DNA from: Alphaproteobacteria bacterium
GTDB taxonomy: Bacteria > Pseudomonadota > Alphaproteobacteria > CADEGL01
DNA: 64,000 nucleotides
Direction: 5' to 3'
NCBI GenBank assembly: GCA_026400755.1
Contig: JAPLOM010000011.1
Coordinates: 1 to 64,000 of the forward strand
Each line of letters opens with the position of its first letter. The first letter of the stretch is position 1. The translations under genes were made by a program, and so were the position numbers. The notes below the pieces were generated by a model. The model was not told the origin of the DNA. It saw only the letters and a list, made by a program, of their open reading frames with translations, and made no database searches. Shown piece by piece: positions 16,902 to 25,701 of the stretch.

Positions 16902-17372
16902 ATGAGCCAAGCCATCGTCATCGCCGCCGGGCTTCCCAGCGCGGATACCGAAACCCGTCTGGCCATAGCACTTGCCCGTGGCATCAGCCGCGCCCTGGCC
17001 GACCAAGGCTACGGCACGTTAGTGGAATTCTCCCTCAACAACGGACGACGTGCCGACGTGATCGGCCTGGACGGCGCCGGCCGCTTTATCATCATCGAGA
17101 TCAAGACCAGCGACGCCGATTTTCGCGCCGACCGGAAATGGCCGGAGTATCGCGAGCATTGCGACCTGTTCTATTTCGCGGTTCCGGTGGGCTTTCCGCA
17201 GACCATCCTGCCGCCCGACTGCGGCCTGATGGTGGCCGACGCCTACGCGGCCGCGGTGATCCGCGAGTCCGAGGAAATCCCCATGAACGGCAGCCGGCGC
17301 CGCGCCCAGGTGTTGCGCTTCGGCCTGGTCGCCAGCGAACGGCTGCAGCGGCTGGCCGATCCGCGCCTTTAG
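16902..17372 (+). CDS. mmcB: MmcB-family DNA repair protein
   Basis: 156 residues. The sequence has the PD-(D/E)XK nuclease-like core of the MmcB family. GRRADVIGLD gives the Asp, FIIIEIKTSDADFRADRKW supplies the E-x-K and following conserved aspartate, and YREHCDLFYFAVP follows. In Caulobacter, MmcB is linked to ImuB/DnaE2 mutagenesis and DNA damage repair. The protein is cytoplasmic and of normal length. It converges with hldE, the two stops being about 1 base apart. No LexA-type GTTC/GAAC repeat is obvious upstream. Confidence 0.85.
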   Translation: MSQAIVIAAGLPSADTETRLAIALARGISRALADQGYGTLVEFSLNNGRRADVIGLDGAGRFIIIEIKTSDADFRADRKWPEYREHCDLFYFAVPVGFPQTILPPDCGLMVADAYAAAVIRESEEIPMNGSRRRAQVLRFGLVASERLQRLADPRL

Positions 17373-17373
17373 G

Positions 17374-18840
17374 CTATTTCGTCAGCTTGGCGATGGTGCC
17401 GGTCGTGCTATGGCCAGGCAGAAGCTCGGCCAGGATGACGCGTCCGCCATGACGCTGGACCACCTCGGCGCCCACCACCGTCTCGATCGTGTAGTCCGAC
17501 CCTTTCACCAACACGTCGGGGCGGATTTGCTCGATCAGGGAAAGCGGCGTGTCCTCGCCGAAGATCGTCACCAGATCGACAGCGGCCAGCGAGGCCAGGA
17601 CGGCGCTGCGCGCCGATTCGTTCTGCACGGGGCGCGTCGGACCCTTTAGGCGTTTGACCGAGGCGTCGCTGTTCAACCCGACGACCAGCCGGTCGCAGGC
17701 TGCCTTGGCTTGGGACAAGAGCGTGACGTGACCTGGGTGCAGGAGGTCGAAGACGCCGTTGGTGAAGCCGACGACGAGGCCTTCCTTGCGCCAGCGCTCG
17801 ACACGCGCCAGCGCGTCGTCGTGCGCCGCGATCTTGCTTTCGTCGGCCAGGAGATCCTGGGTGTGGAGGGCGGTGAAAACTTCGTCGGCCGTGGCGACCG
17901 CGGTGCCGGTCTTACCCACCACGATGCCGGCCGCGACATTGGCCAAGCGTGCCGCGTCGGGCAGCGTCACACCCGCGGCCAGCGCCGCGGCCAGCATGGC
18001 CACGACCGTATCGCCCGCGCCCGAAACGTCGAACACCTCGCGCGCCTCGGCGGGCAAATGCGTGACCTCGCCCCCGCGCGCGAACAGCGTCATGCCGTCG
18101 GCGCCGCGCGTCACCAAAAGGGACTCGAGCGCGCATTCGGCGATCAGTTTTCCGGCCGCCGCGCCGATCTCCTCGTCCGTGCCAACCGGCATGCCCGTGG
18201 CGGCCGCCAGTTCGGCGCGGTTGGGCGTCAGCACGGTGGCGCCACGGTAACGCGAGAAATCCTTGCCCTTGGGATCGACGACGACGGGCCGCTTCTGCGT
18301 CCGGCCGGCGTCGATCAAGGCGCGCATCAGCTCGGGCGTCAGCACGCCCTTGCCATAGTCCGACAGCACAATCACGGACGCGTCGGCGACCGCGCCCACG
18401 GCCACGCGGCGCAGATCCTCGGCGACCGAGGGCGCCAGCGGAGCGAGCGTTTCCCTGTCCGTACGCAGAAGCTGCTGGCCGCCCGCGACGTAACGGGTCT
18501 TGACCGTGGTCATCCGCCCGCGCTCGACCGACAGATATGGCTCGTGCTTGTCATGCGCCGCGACCAGGGCGCTGATCTCGCGGCCGGCCTGATCGTTGCC
18601 GACGACGGAGGCGAAGGCGACGTGGGCGCCCAGAGCCGAGAGATTGCGCACGACATTGCCCGCGCCGCCCAGCATGGCGGCCTCGCGCTCCATGCGCAGG
18701 ACGGGAATCGGCGCCTCGGGCGAGATGCGTTCGACCGCGCCATAGACATACCGGTCCAGCATGACGTCGCCGACGCACAGCACATGGGCGTCCTTGAGCC
18801 GCTCGATGGCAGCGGCCAGATCCGAGCGCGTCGCCGTCAT
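17374..18840 (-). CDS. hldE: Bifunctional heptose 7-phosphate kinase / heptose 1-phosphate adenylyltransferase
   Basis: 488 residues from ATG at 18840, which overlaps the gmhA stop (ATGA). The N-terminal PfkB-type kinase domain shows GDVMLDRYVYG, GGAGNVVRNLSALG and the anion-hole motif VSGAGDTVVAML. The C-terminal nucleotidyltransferase domain begins at GFTNGVFDLLHPGHV, with the HxGH motif. Together they make ADP-D-glycero-beta-D-manno-heptose from sedoheptulose-derived heptose phosphate for the LPS inner core. Length and domain order are normal. gmhA, the previous step, is translationally coupled upstream. Confidence 0.95.
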   Translation of the reverse strand: MTATRSDLAAAIERLKDAHVLCVGDVMLDRYVYGAVERISPEAPIPVLRMEREAAMLGGAGNVVRNLSALGAHVAFASVVGNDQAGREISALVAAHDKHEPYLSVERGRMTTVKTRYVAGGQQLLRTDRETLAPLAPSVAEDLRRVAVGAVADASVIVLSDYGKGVLTPELMRALIDAGRTQKRPVVVDPKGKDFSRYRGATVLTPNRAELAAATGMPVGTDEEIGAAAGKLIAECALESLLVTRGADGMTLFARGGEVTHLPAEAREVFDVSGAGDTVVAMLAAALAAGVTLPDAARLANVAAGIVVGKTGTAVATADEVFTALHTQDLLADESKIAAHDDALARVERWRKEGLVVGFTNGVFDLLHPGHVTLLSQAKAACDRLVVGLNSDASVKRLKGPTRPVQNESARSAVLASLAAVDLVTIFGEDTPLSLIEQIRPDVLVKGSDYTIETVVGAEVVQRHGGRVILAELLPGHSTTGTIAKLTK

Positions 18841-19421
18841 GGCTGAACCAGACCCAGCTCGAGTTCCAGCGCGCCGCACAGCATCTGGCCGATGGTGATG
18901 TGCATTTCCTGGATGCGCGCGGTGGTCTTGGACGGGACGATCAGCAAGGGATCGGCCAGGCCCGGCAGGGCGCCGCCGTCGCCGCCGGACAACGCCGCCG
19001 GCACGATGCCCATCTCGCGCGCGGCCTCCAGCGCCTTGAGCACATTGGCGCTGCGCCCGGAGGTGCTGATACCAATGGCCACATCCCCCTTGCGCCCGAG
19101 AGCGCGCACCTGGCGCGCGAACAACTGGTCGAAGCCCAGATCGTTGCCAATCGCGGTCAGGGCCGAGCTATCCGTCGTCAGCGCAATGGCCGCGATGGGC
19201 GCCCGGTCGCGCTTGTAACGGACGGTCAGCTCGGTCGCCAAATGCTGGGCGTCGGCGGCGCTGCCGCCGTTGCCGAAGAAGAGAAGCTTGTTGCCCGCAC
19301 GAATGGCTTCGGCCGAAAGGTGCAAGAGCCGCGCGAACGGCTCGGCCAGCGCGGACCGGGCGGCTTCCGCCACCTTCATATGCTCCGCCCACTCGCTGTC
19401 ATAAAACCGGCCGAGATCCAT
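18837..19421 (-). CDS. gmhA: D-sedoheptulose 7-phosphate isomerase
   Basis: 194 residues from ATG at 19421, preceded by GGGGGCAGGC; an ATG at 19433 is four codons longer. The SIS domain carries FFGNGGSAADAQHLATEL, ALTTDSSALTAIGND and ISTSGRSANVLKAL, with the C-terminal metal region QEMHITIGQMLCG. It converts sedoheptulose 7-phosphate to D-glycero-D-manno-heptose 7-phosphate, the first step of the LPS heptose pathway. It is directly upstream of hldE, and the glycosyltransferase gene upstream is on the same strand 76 bases away. Confidence 0.93.
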   Translation of the reverse strand: MDLGRFYDSEWAEHMKVAEAARSALAEPFARLLHLSAEAIRAGNKLLFFGNGGSAADAQHLATELTVRYKRDRAPIAAIALTTDSSALTAIGNDLGFDQLFARQVRALGRKGDVAIGISTSGRSANVLKALEAAREMGIVPAALSGGDGGALPGLADPLLIVPSKTTARIQEMHITIGQMLCGALELELGLVQP

Positions 19422-19497
19422 GCCTGCCCCCATGGCCGAGGGTATATCGGATTCCGGCCCCGGCCAGAAGCGCACCTTGCAAGCGGGACGCCAGGAA

Positions 19498-20694
19498 CTA
19501 GGCCCGGGAGGCCGCCAGGACGCGTTCGAATTCGTCGCCGATACGCCCCATGCCGAAGCGGCTTGCAGCATAGGCCGCGGCGTTGGCGCCGAGGCGCACC
19601 CGCTCGGCCTCGTCGGCCAAAAGCCGGTCGGCGGCGGCCAGAAAGCCCCGTTCGTCGTCAGGCGCCACGACCACGCCCAGTCCATTGTCGCGCACCATAC
19701 GGGCGGCCAGGTTCTCGGCCGGCATGGCGCCCAGCACCGGCCGGCCGGCGCACAGATAACTGAGCACCTTGGACGGCACGGAGAAAACGCCCGCGTCCGC
19801 GCCCAGGACCGCCAACATCACATCGCCCGTACCCAGCACGTCCGGCATTTCGCCGTAAGGTTGGAAGGGAAGCACGTGCAACGAATCGAGCCCTTCGTCA
19901 CGCTTGTACGCCGCCAGGACGTCGGCGCCACGCCCTTCGGAGACCACCACCACGGCCGCGTCCGTGCGCCCCTTCAGATGGCGCGCCAGCGCGACCAGCA
20001 GGCCGGGGTCGTGCTTCAACCCCATGCTGCCGGTGTAGAGAAAGACGCGGCGGTCGATGAGCCGGTGCTTCTCCGCCCATGGGTTGCGGCGCGGGCGGGG
20101 GACAATCTCACCGAGCGGCCCCCAATTCTCGATGACATGCAGCCTTTCCGCAGGAACGCCCCAGCCGCGCAGGATCGGCGTGAAATCGTCGGTGATCAGG
20201 ACCAGCGCATCGGCCTCGCGCGCGAAGCGCTTTTCCATCGCGATGTGGTAACGGCCGACGATCTCGCCTGCGATGGGCAAGCGCGCGCGCAGGATTTTAT
20301 GGGAAGCGATGCCGAGCAGATCCTGCACCCAGAAAACAAAGCGCGCCCCGACGGCCTTGAGCGCGGGGCGGGCGGGCGCCAGCACGTCGAGAGGAGTGTT
20401 GCCGATAATGGCGACCTCAGGCCGCCATTCGCGGATCACGTCAGCCAGCACCGCGCCATAGGCACGCTCGTCGCGCCAGCGCTGGCCGAAACTGTTGCGC
20501 CGATAGTCCTGGCCGGCCGCCAGCGGCCGAATCTCGAGACCCGCCGGATCGTCAGCCTGGTGCGCCAGGGCACCCTTGGGGGTCTTGTTGACCGAGGAAT
20601 AGAGGTGGAGGACGGCATGGCCGCGCCGCGCCAGTTCGCGGCTCAACTGGACCGCGAAGGGGTGGCCTGCGAAATCATGCACCAGGATGCGCAA
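19498..20694 (-). CDS. Glycosyltransferase family 4 protein (WbuB-like)
   Basis: 398 residues from an inferred TTG start at 20694 (first residues LRILVHDFAGHPFAV read as Met). No ATG occurs nearby in frame, and a GAGG lies about 10 bases upstream. Two Rossmann-like halves are seen. The C-terminal half has FLYTGSMGLKHDP, LPFQPYGEMPDVLGTGDVML and VFSVPSKVLSYLCAGRPVLG, the GT4 donor-binding pattern. The WbuB/colanic-type group transfers a sugar during O-antigen or exopolysaccharide synthesis at the cytoplasmic face. Divergent from the GT2 gene. Confidence 0.82.
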   Translation of the reverse strand: MRILVHDFAGHPFAVQLSRELARRGHAVLHLYSSVNKTPKGALAHQADDPAGLEIRPLAAGQDYRRNSFGQRWRDERAYGAVLADVIREWRPEVAIIGNTPLDVLAPARPALKAVGARFVFWVQDLLGIASHKILRARLPIAGEIVGRYHIAMEKRFAREADALVLITDDFTPILRGWGVPAERLHVIENWGPLGEIVPRPRRNPWAEKHRLIDRRVFLYTGSMGLKHDPGLLVALARHLKGRTDAAVVVVSEGRGADVLAAYKRDEGLDSLHVLPFQPYGEMPDVLGTGDVMLAVLGADAGVFSVPSKVLSYLCAGRPVLGAMPAENLAARMVRDNGLGVVVAPDDERGFLAAADRLLADEAERVRLGANAAAYAASRFGMGRIGDEFERVLAASRA

Positions 20695-20847
20695 CAGGGT
20701 CAGCCTCGACGATGAATGCCGGAAAGATAGCCGTTCCACAGGCGTCCGGGCGAGCCCGGCTTGCCCTCCGCGCGCGGCTGCCGATAAGGTCGGCCCGCCT
20801 GGCGCGGGACCTGCATAGGATAGACTTCCATTCCGTCTGGAAACGCG

Positions 20848-21615
20848 ATGCACGCCCATATCACCCCAGCCGTTTTGACCTTCAACGAGGCGTCCAATAT
20901 CGGGCGCATGCTCGAACGCCTGGCCTGGGCCAAGGATGTTGTGGTCGTCGACAGCGGGTCCAGCGACGAAACCGTGGCCATCGCCAAGCGGTTCCCGAAT
21001 GTGCGCGTCTTCGTCCGGCCTTTCGACACCCATTGGAACCAATGGACCTTCGCGCAGAAGGAAACCGGCATCCGCACGGAATGGATGATGCGACTCGACG
21101 CCGACTACATCCTGTCGGAACCGTTGATCGACGAGCTGGGCGCTCTGCGACCCACGGACGATGTTTCCGCCTACAACACCCGCTTCGTTTATTGCATCCA
21201 TGGGCGGCCGCTGCGCGCGTCGCTCTATCCGCCGCGCCCGCGCCTGTTCCGTGTCGCGCGCGGACGCTTCTACGAGGACGGGCATGCCGATGAAACGGCG
21301 ATCGAGGGACGAATTCTCGACCTGGTTCATCCGATCTTCCACGACGACCGCAAGCCCATGCTTTATTGGATCGGTTCGCAGGCGCGCTACATGGCGCTCG
21401 AGTCCGAGAAGATCGCGCAATCGAATGCACTGTCGCTGCCGGATCGGCTGCGACGCGACACCGTGCTGATGCCATTCGTCGCCTTCGTCTACCTCTTGTT
21501 CGTGCGCGGCCTCATCCTCGATGGGCGAGCAGGGCTGCATTACTGCCTGCAGCGGACGCTGGCCGACTTCATGTTGAAGCTTTATCTCGTCGACCGCCGC
21601 ATGCGGGACCGATGA
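20848..21615 (+). CDS. Glycosyltransferase family 2 protein (WaaE/KdtX-like)
   Basis: 255 residues. The GT-A fold is clear: AVLTFNEASNIGRMLERL at the N-terminus, DVVVVDSGSSDETVAIAKRF for nucleotide binding and MMRLDADYIL for the metal-binding Asp motif. A hydrophobic segment near the C-terminus (MPFVAFVYLLFVRGLIL) anchors it to the inner membrane. Relatives add a glucose or other hexose to the LPS inner core. The stop overlaps the carbamoyltransferase start (ATGA), so the two are translated together and may build the same glycan. Confidence 0.85.
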   Translation: MHAHITPAVLTFNEASNIGRMLERLAWAKDVVVVDSGSSDETVAIAKRFPNVRVFVRPFDTHWNQWTFAQKETGIRTEWMMRLDADYILSEPLIDELGALRPTDDVSAYNTRFVYCIHGRPLRASLYPPRPRLFRVARGRFYEDGHADETAIEGRILDLVHPIFHDDRKPMLYWIGSQARYMALESEKIAQSNALSLPDRLRRDTVLMPFVAFVYLLFVRGLILDGRAGLHYCLQRTLADFMLKLYLVDRRMRDR

Positions 21616-23384
21616 GCAAGCCCGTTCATATCCTCGGCCTCAATGCCTATCACGCCGACGCCTCCGCCTGCCTCGTCAGCGACGGCGTCCTTGTCGCGGC
21701 GGCGGAAGAGGAGCGCTTTCGCCGCATCAAGCATTGGGCGGGGTTCCCAAGCGAAGCCATCCGCTACTGCCTAGAAGCTGGCGGCATAAGCCTCGATCAA
21801 GTCGCCCATGTCGCGATCAACCGCGATCCGCGCGCGCATCTGTGGCGGAAGGTTTCCTACAGCGTGGCCAACCGGCTGAACGCCTCGTTCCTGCGCGGCC
21901 GCTTAAAGAACGCGCGCAAATGGGCCGGCGTCGAGGACGAATTGACCGCCGCATTTCCCGATCAGCGTTTCGCGGGTGTTGCGCATAACGTGGAGCATCA
22001 CCGCGCGCATCTCGTTTCGGCCTACCACCTGTCGCCGTTCGATGACGCCACCGTCGTGTCGATCGACGGGTTCGGCGACTTCTGCTCCGCGGCATGGGGG
22101 CGTGGACGGAACGGCACGCTCACGGTCGAAGGGCGCGTCTTCTATCCCCACTCGCTGGGCCAGTTCTACGAAGCCATGACCCAGCATCTGGGTTTTCCCC
22201 ATTACGGCGACGAATACAAAGTGATGGGGCTGGCGCCCTATGGCGAGCCACGCTTCATGGAGCAGATGCGCCGCATCGTGCGGCTGGAGGAAGGCGGCAG
22301 TTTCGAGCTCGATTTGCGTTTCTTCGGTTACGCCACCGGCAATTACACCTACCAATGGTCCGGCGGCTCACCCCATGTGGGCACGCTGTTCACGCCCGCC
22401 GTGGAGGCGCTTCTGGGTCCCGCCCGCAAGCCGGAGGAAAAGCTGGACCAGCGGCATTTCGACATGGCGCGCTCGACCCAAGCCATGTTCGAGGAGGCCG
22501 CTTTCCATCTCTACAACACGCTGCACCGGCGCCATGCGGTCGACGCCATCGCCATCGCGGGGGGGTGCGGCTTCAACTCCGTGGCCAACGGGCGGCTTTA
22601 TCACCGCACGCCCTATCGGCGCTGCTACGTCCAGGCAGCAGCCGGAGATTCCGGCGGCGCGGTCGGTGCGGCCTATGACGTGTGGCACCGCCATGCAGGC
22701 GAAGGCGCACGCTGCTTCACAATGAACCATGCCTATTGGGGCCCGGAGTTCGGTGACGATGCCATCGCCGCCGCCATCGCCGCGCGGCAAAGCGAAATCG
22801 ACGCCAAGGGTTGCGCGGTCGAAACGATGACGGGCGATGCCCTCTATACGCGTACCGCCGCCGCCATCGCGGCCGGCAAGGTGATCGGATGGTTCCAGGG
22901 ACGTTTGGAGTGGGGGCCGCGGGCGCTCGGCAACCGCTCGATCCTGGCCGATCCGCGTCGCGCCGACATGAAGGACATCTTGAATCTCAAGATCAAACGC
23001 CGAGAGTCCTTCCGGCCCTTCGCGCCTTCGATCCTGCGCGAAGCCGTGTCCGATTGGTTCGAGACCGATGACGACGTGCCGTTCATGATGCAGGTGTTCC
23101 AGATTCGCGAGGACAAGCGGTCGCGCATCCCCGCCGTGACCCATGTGGACGGCTCTGGCCGGCTGCAGACCGTCACGCGCGAGACGAACGAACGCTATTA
23201 CAGACTCATCCAGGCCTTCGCCGACGAGACCGGCGTGCCCATGCTGCTGAACACCTCGTTCAACGAGAACGAACCCATGGTGTGCAAGCCGGAGGAAGCG
23301 CTCGACTGTTTCCTGCGCACCAACATGGACGTTCTAGTGATGGGCGATTACCTGATCGAGCGCCGCGCCGCGACATCCGCGTAG
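21612..23384 (+). CDS. NodU/CmcH-family carbamoyltransferase
   Basis: 590 residues from ATG at 21612, coupled to the preceding GT2 gene. The N-terminal Kae1-like domain begins ILGLNAYHADASACL and carries the HHRAHLVSAY metal motif and GDEYKVMGLAPYG. The C-terminal YrdC-like region contains RLEWGPRALGNRSILADPR and ends LLNTSFNENEPMVCKPEEAL. The enzyme uses carbamoyl phosphate and ATP to put a carbamoyl group on a hydroxyl. Next to LPS core and exporter genes the likely acceptor is a sugar of the surface glycan, which is inference. Its 3' end overlaps the converging GT4 remnant by 37 bases. Confidence 0.9.
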   Translation: MSKPVHILGLNAYHADASACLVSDGVLVAAAEEERFRRIKHWAGFPSEAIRYCLEAGGISLDQVAHVAINRDPRAHLWRKVSYSVANRLNASFLRGRLKNARKWAGVEDELTAAFPDQRFAGVAHNVEHHRAHLVSAYHLSPFDDATVVSIDGFGDFCSAAWGRGRNGTLTVEGRVFYPHSLGQFYEAMTQHLGFPHYGDEYKVMGLAPYGEPRFMEQMRRIVRLEEGGSFELDLRFFGYATGNYTYQWSGGSPHVGTLFTPAVEALLGPARKPEEKLDQRHFDMARSTQAMFEEAAFHLYNTLHRRHAVDAIAIAGGCGFNSVANGRLYHRTPYRRCYVQAAAGDSGGAVGAAYDVWHRHAGEGARCFTMNHAYWGPEFGDDAIAAAIAARQSEIDAKGCAVETMTGDALYTRTAAAIAAGKVIGWFQGRLEWGPRALGNRSILADPRRADMKDILNLKIKRRESFRPFAPSILREAVSDWFETDDDVPFMMQVFQIREDKRSRIPAVTHVDGSGRLQTVTRETNERYYRLIQAFADETGVPMLLNTSFNENEPMVCKPEEALDCFLRTNMDVLVMGDYLIERRAATSA

Positions 23385-23986
23385 AGCGTCTCCAGCTCGA
23401 TGGCGATCCGCGGCCAGGTGAACTTCTCCCGCGCGAGTTTGCGGCCGGCCTCGCCCATGCGCCGCGCCGCCGTCGGATCGCCCAGCAGCTGCTCCAAAAG
23501 CCCCGTAAACGCGTTCGTATCGCAAGGGCTGACCAGGCCAGCGCCGCCCAGTTCCACCTCACGCCAAAGATTGACCTGATCGGAAATGGCGACGGGCACT
23601 CCAGCCGCCATGGCCTCTAGAACCGCGATGCCGAAATTCTCGCTGTAGGACGGCAAGACGAAGACCGACGCGGCGGTCAGAGCGGCGCCTTTGTCTTCGC
23701 CTTCGAGCATGCCGGTGCGCGTGGCCTTGTGCGCGACACCGGCCTTCCGCAGCCATTCGTCCACCTGGGCGCCCATTCCGTCATCAGGCCCGGCCAGCAC
23801 CAGGTGGGTGTCGGGAAATCTCTGGGCGATGCGCCCAAACGACGACGCCAAGATGTCGAGGCCCTTCTTCTCATGCAGGCGGCTCAGGAACAGGACGATG
23901 CGCTTGGCGCGCGTCTCCGGATGCCGCGCGAAGAATCGATCAGGCGACGGCAGCGAAGCGGGCCACGATCGGCCGCGCGAAACCAC
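23348..23986 (-). pseudogene. C-terminal half of a GT4 glycosyltransferase, N-terminal half absent
   Basis: The frame begins without homology, then matches the second Rossmann half of GT4 enzymes: RIVLFLSRLHEKKGLDIL, HLVLAGPDDGMG, FVLPSYSENFGIAVLEAMAAG (the EX7E donor motif). Roughly half of a usual GT4 length of 370-400 residues is missing. Only about 130 bases separate it from the divergent ABC gene, so the acceptor-binding half has been lost. A neighbouring frame at 23940-24050 reads APAVIEFRGF before a stop, which may be a shifted piece of the linker. I treat it as a decayed gene of the glycan locus. Confidence 0.65.
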
Positions 23987-24114
23987 GGAACTCGATCACG
24001 GCCGGCGCATTGTCGGGAGATACCGTTCTCGTCATCGTGCACGAGTGTGCCACAGCGGCAGCGGCCGCGCCTACGTCCTGGCCCGTCGCAGCGATTTCAC
24101 GCATAGTCCGGCCC

Positions 24115-24864
24115 ATGCTCGAACCCGCCATCCGCGTCACGCGCCTGACCAAGCGCTATAAGACGGTCTTGGCCGTCGCCGCGCTCGATTTCGAAGTCAC
24201 GCGCGGCTCGGTGACCGCGCTTTTGGGCGGCAACGGCGCGGGCAAGACCACGACCCTGTCCATGATCATGGGCCTCGTGCTGCCGACGTCCGGCGCGATC
24301 GAGGTGCTGGGCCAGGACATGGTCCATCACCGGTATCGCGTGCTGCCGCGTATGAATTTCTCCTCGCCCTATGTGGAACTGCCGCGCAGCCTGACGGTGC
24401 AGGAGAACCTGGCGGTCTTCGCCCGGCTTTATGGCATTCCCGACCGCACGAAAGCCTGCGCACGCCTGGCCGAGGAACTGGATCTGACCGCTTTCCTCAA
24501 GCGCGCCACGGGCACTCTGTCCGCCGGCGAGAAGACGCGCGTGATGTTGGCCAAGTCTCTCCTCAACCAGCCCGAGCTTCTGCTGCTGGACGAGCCGACA
24601 GCGTCGCTGGACCCGGATTCCGCCGATTGGATCCGCACCTATCTGCAGGACTATCAGCGCCGGTATGGCGCGACCGTGCTCATGGCCTCCCACAACATGC
24701 TCGAGGTCGAGCGGATGTGCGACGACGTGATGGTCATGCGCGAAGGCAAGATCGAACATCGCGGCACGCCCGCTGAATTGATCCGGCAATTCGGGCGCGA
24801 CACGCTGGAAGAGGTCTATCTGGACATCCACCGCCGCGAAGGCGGCGCGAGGGCCGCACAATGA
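24115..24864 (+). CDS. ABC exporter ATP-binding protein
   Basis: 249 residues from ATG at 24115. Walker A is GGNGAGKTTT, the signature motif is the variant LSAGEKTR, Walker B is LLLLDEPTASLD, and the switch His is in MASHNMLE. The order of motifs and the DrrA-like C-terminus (GTPAELIRQFGRDTLEEVYL) mark the ABC-2 exporter class. It overlaps the permease gene (ATGA at 24861). Together they form an inner-membrane exporter. The neighbouring glycosyltransferases suggest a glycan or glycolipid substrate, but drug or lipid export cannot be excluded. Confidence 0.9.
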   Translation: MLEPAIRVTRLTKRYKTVLAVAALDFEVTRGSVTALLGGNGAGKTTTLSMIMGLVLPTSGAIEVLGQDMVHHRYRVLPRMNFSSPYVELPRSLTVQENLAVFARLYGIPDRTKACARLAEELDLTAFLKRATGTLSAGEKTRVMLAKSLLNQPELLLLDEPTASLDPDSADWIRTYLQDYQRRYGATVLMASHNMLEVERMCDDVMVMREGKIEHRGTPAELIRQFGRDTLEEVYLDIHRREGGARAAQ

Positions 24865-25697
24865 GTGCGTTCCGGGACAAGGTGTCGCGCGCGGGCGCGC
24901 ACGGGTTTTCGCCCACGCGCATCAGCGCCATGGTCATGCGCCACGTCTATCTATTGCGGCGGTCATGGCCGCGCCTTTTGGAGCTGGCGTACTGGCCCAT
25001 CGTCCAGGTGTTGCTGTGGGGTTTTATCAGCAAGTTCTTCGCCACCAACAGCACCTGGGTCGCGCAAGCCGCCGGTGTGCTCTTAGCCGGCGTGTTGTTG
25101 TGGGACGTGCTGTTTCGCAGCCAGTTGGGCGTCACGATCTCCCTTCTGGAAGAGCTGTGGTCGCGCAACCTGGGCCACCTCTTCATCAGCCCGCTGCGGC
25201 CTTACGAGTTGTGCATTTCGCTCACCACCATGAGCTTGATCCGCACGCTGATCGGCATTCTCCCAGCAGCGTTGATCGCCATTCCGCTTTACGAATACTC
25301 CATCTTCGACATGGGACTGCCGCTGCTGGCGTTTTTCTCGACGCTCCTGGTCTTTGGCTGGGCGCTGGGTCTGGCCATCGCGGCCGTTCTGATCCGCTTG
25401 GGCATGGCGGCAGAGAACCTGGCGTGGCTCCTGGTGTTCGTGCTGGCGCCGATTTCGGGCATCTATTACCCCATCGACGTCTTGCCCGGCTGGGTTCAAG
25501 TGATCGCTTGGATGTTCCCGGCACCCTATGTGTTCGAAGGCATGCGCGAGGTGCTGTTCCACGGCGTCTTCCGCGTCGATCTGATGCTGGCCGCGCTGGC
25601 GCTGGATCTCGTCTATCTCCTCTTGGGCGCGGGCGCTTTCCTTTACAGCTTCCGCGTCGCGCGGGTGCAGGGATTGCTCCTGCGTACGGGCGAATGA
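24861..25697 (+). CDS. ABC-2 type exporter permease
   Basis: 278 residues with six hydrophobic segments. Examples are LAYWPIVQVLLWGFI, AAGVLLAGVLLWDVLF, LLAFFSTLLVFGWALGLAI and LAWLLVFVLAPISGIYYP. The last carries the ABC-2 signature region around PISGIYYPIDVLPGWVQ. It forms the membrane channel for the ATPase encoded by the overlapping upstream gene. A short N-terminal cytoplasmic region precedes the first helix. Its stop lies 4 bases from the converging cobT stop. Confidence 0.88.
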   Translation: MSAFRDKVSRAGAHGFSPTRISAMVMRHVYLLRRSWPRLLELAYWPIVQVLLWGFISKFFATNSTWVAQAAGVLLAGVLLWDVLFRSQLGVTISLLEELWSRNLGHLFISPLRPYELCISLTTMSLIRTLIGILPAALIAIPLYEYSIFDMGLPLLAFFSTLLVFGWALGLAIAAVLIRLGMAAENLAWLLVFVLAPISGIYYPIDVLPGWVQVIAWMFPAPYVFEGMREVLFHGVFRVDLMLAALALDLVYLLLGAGAFLYSFRVARVQGLLLRTGE

Positions 25698-25701
25698 TCG
25701 C

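Noticed and set aside
19498-21540. A 680-codon frame extending the GT4 gene upstream through the divergent GT2 gene
   Set aside because: The extension lies opposite the well-supported GT2 coding sequence and has no homology; the family N-terminus begins at about 20694.
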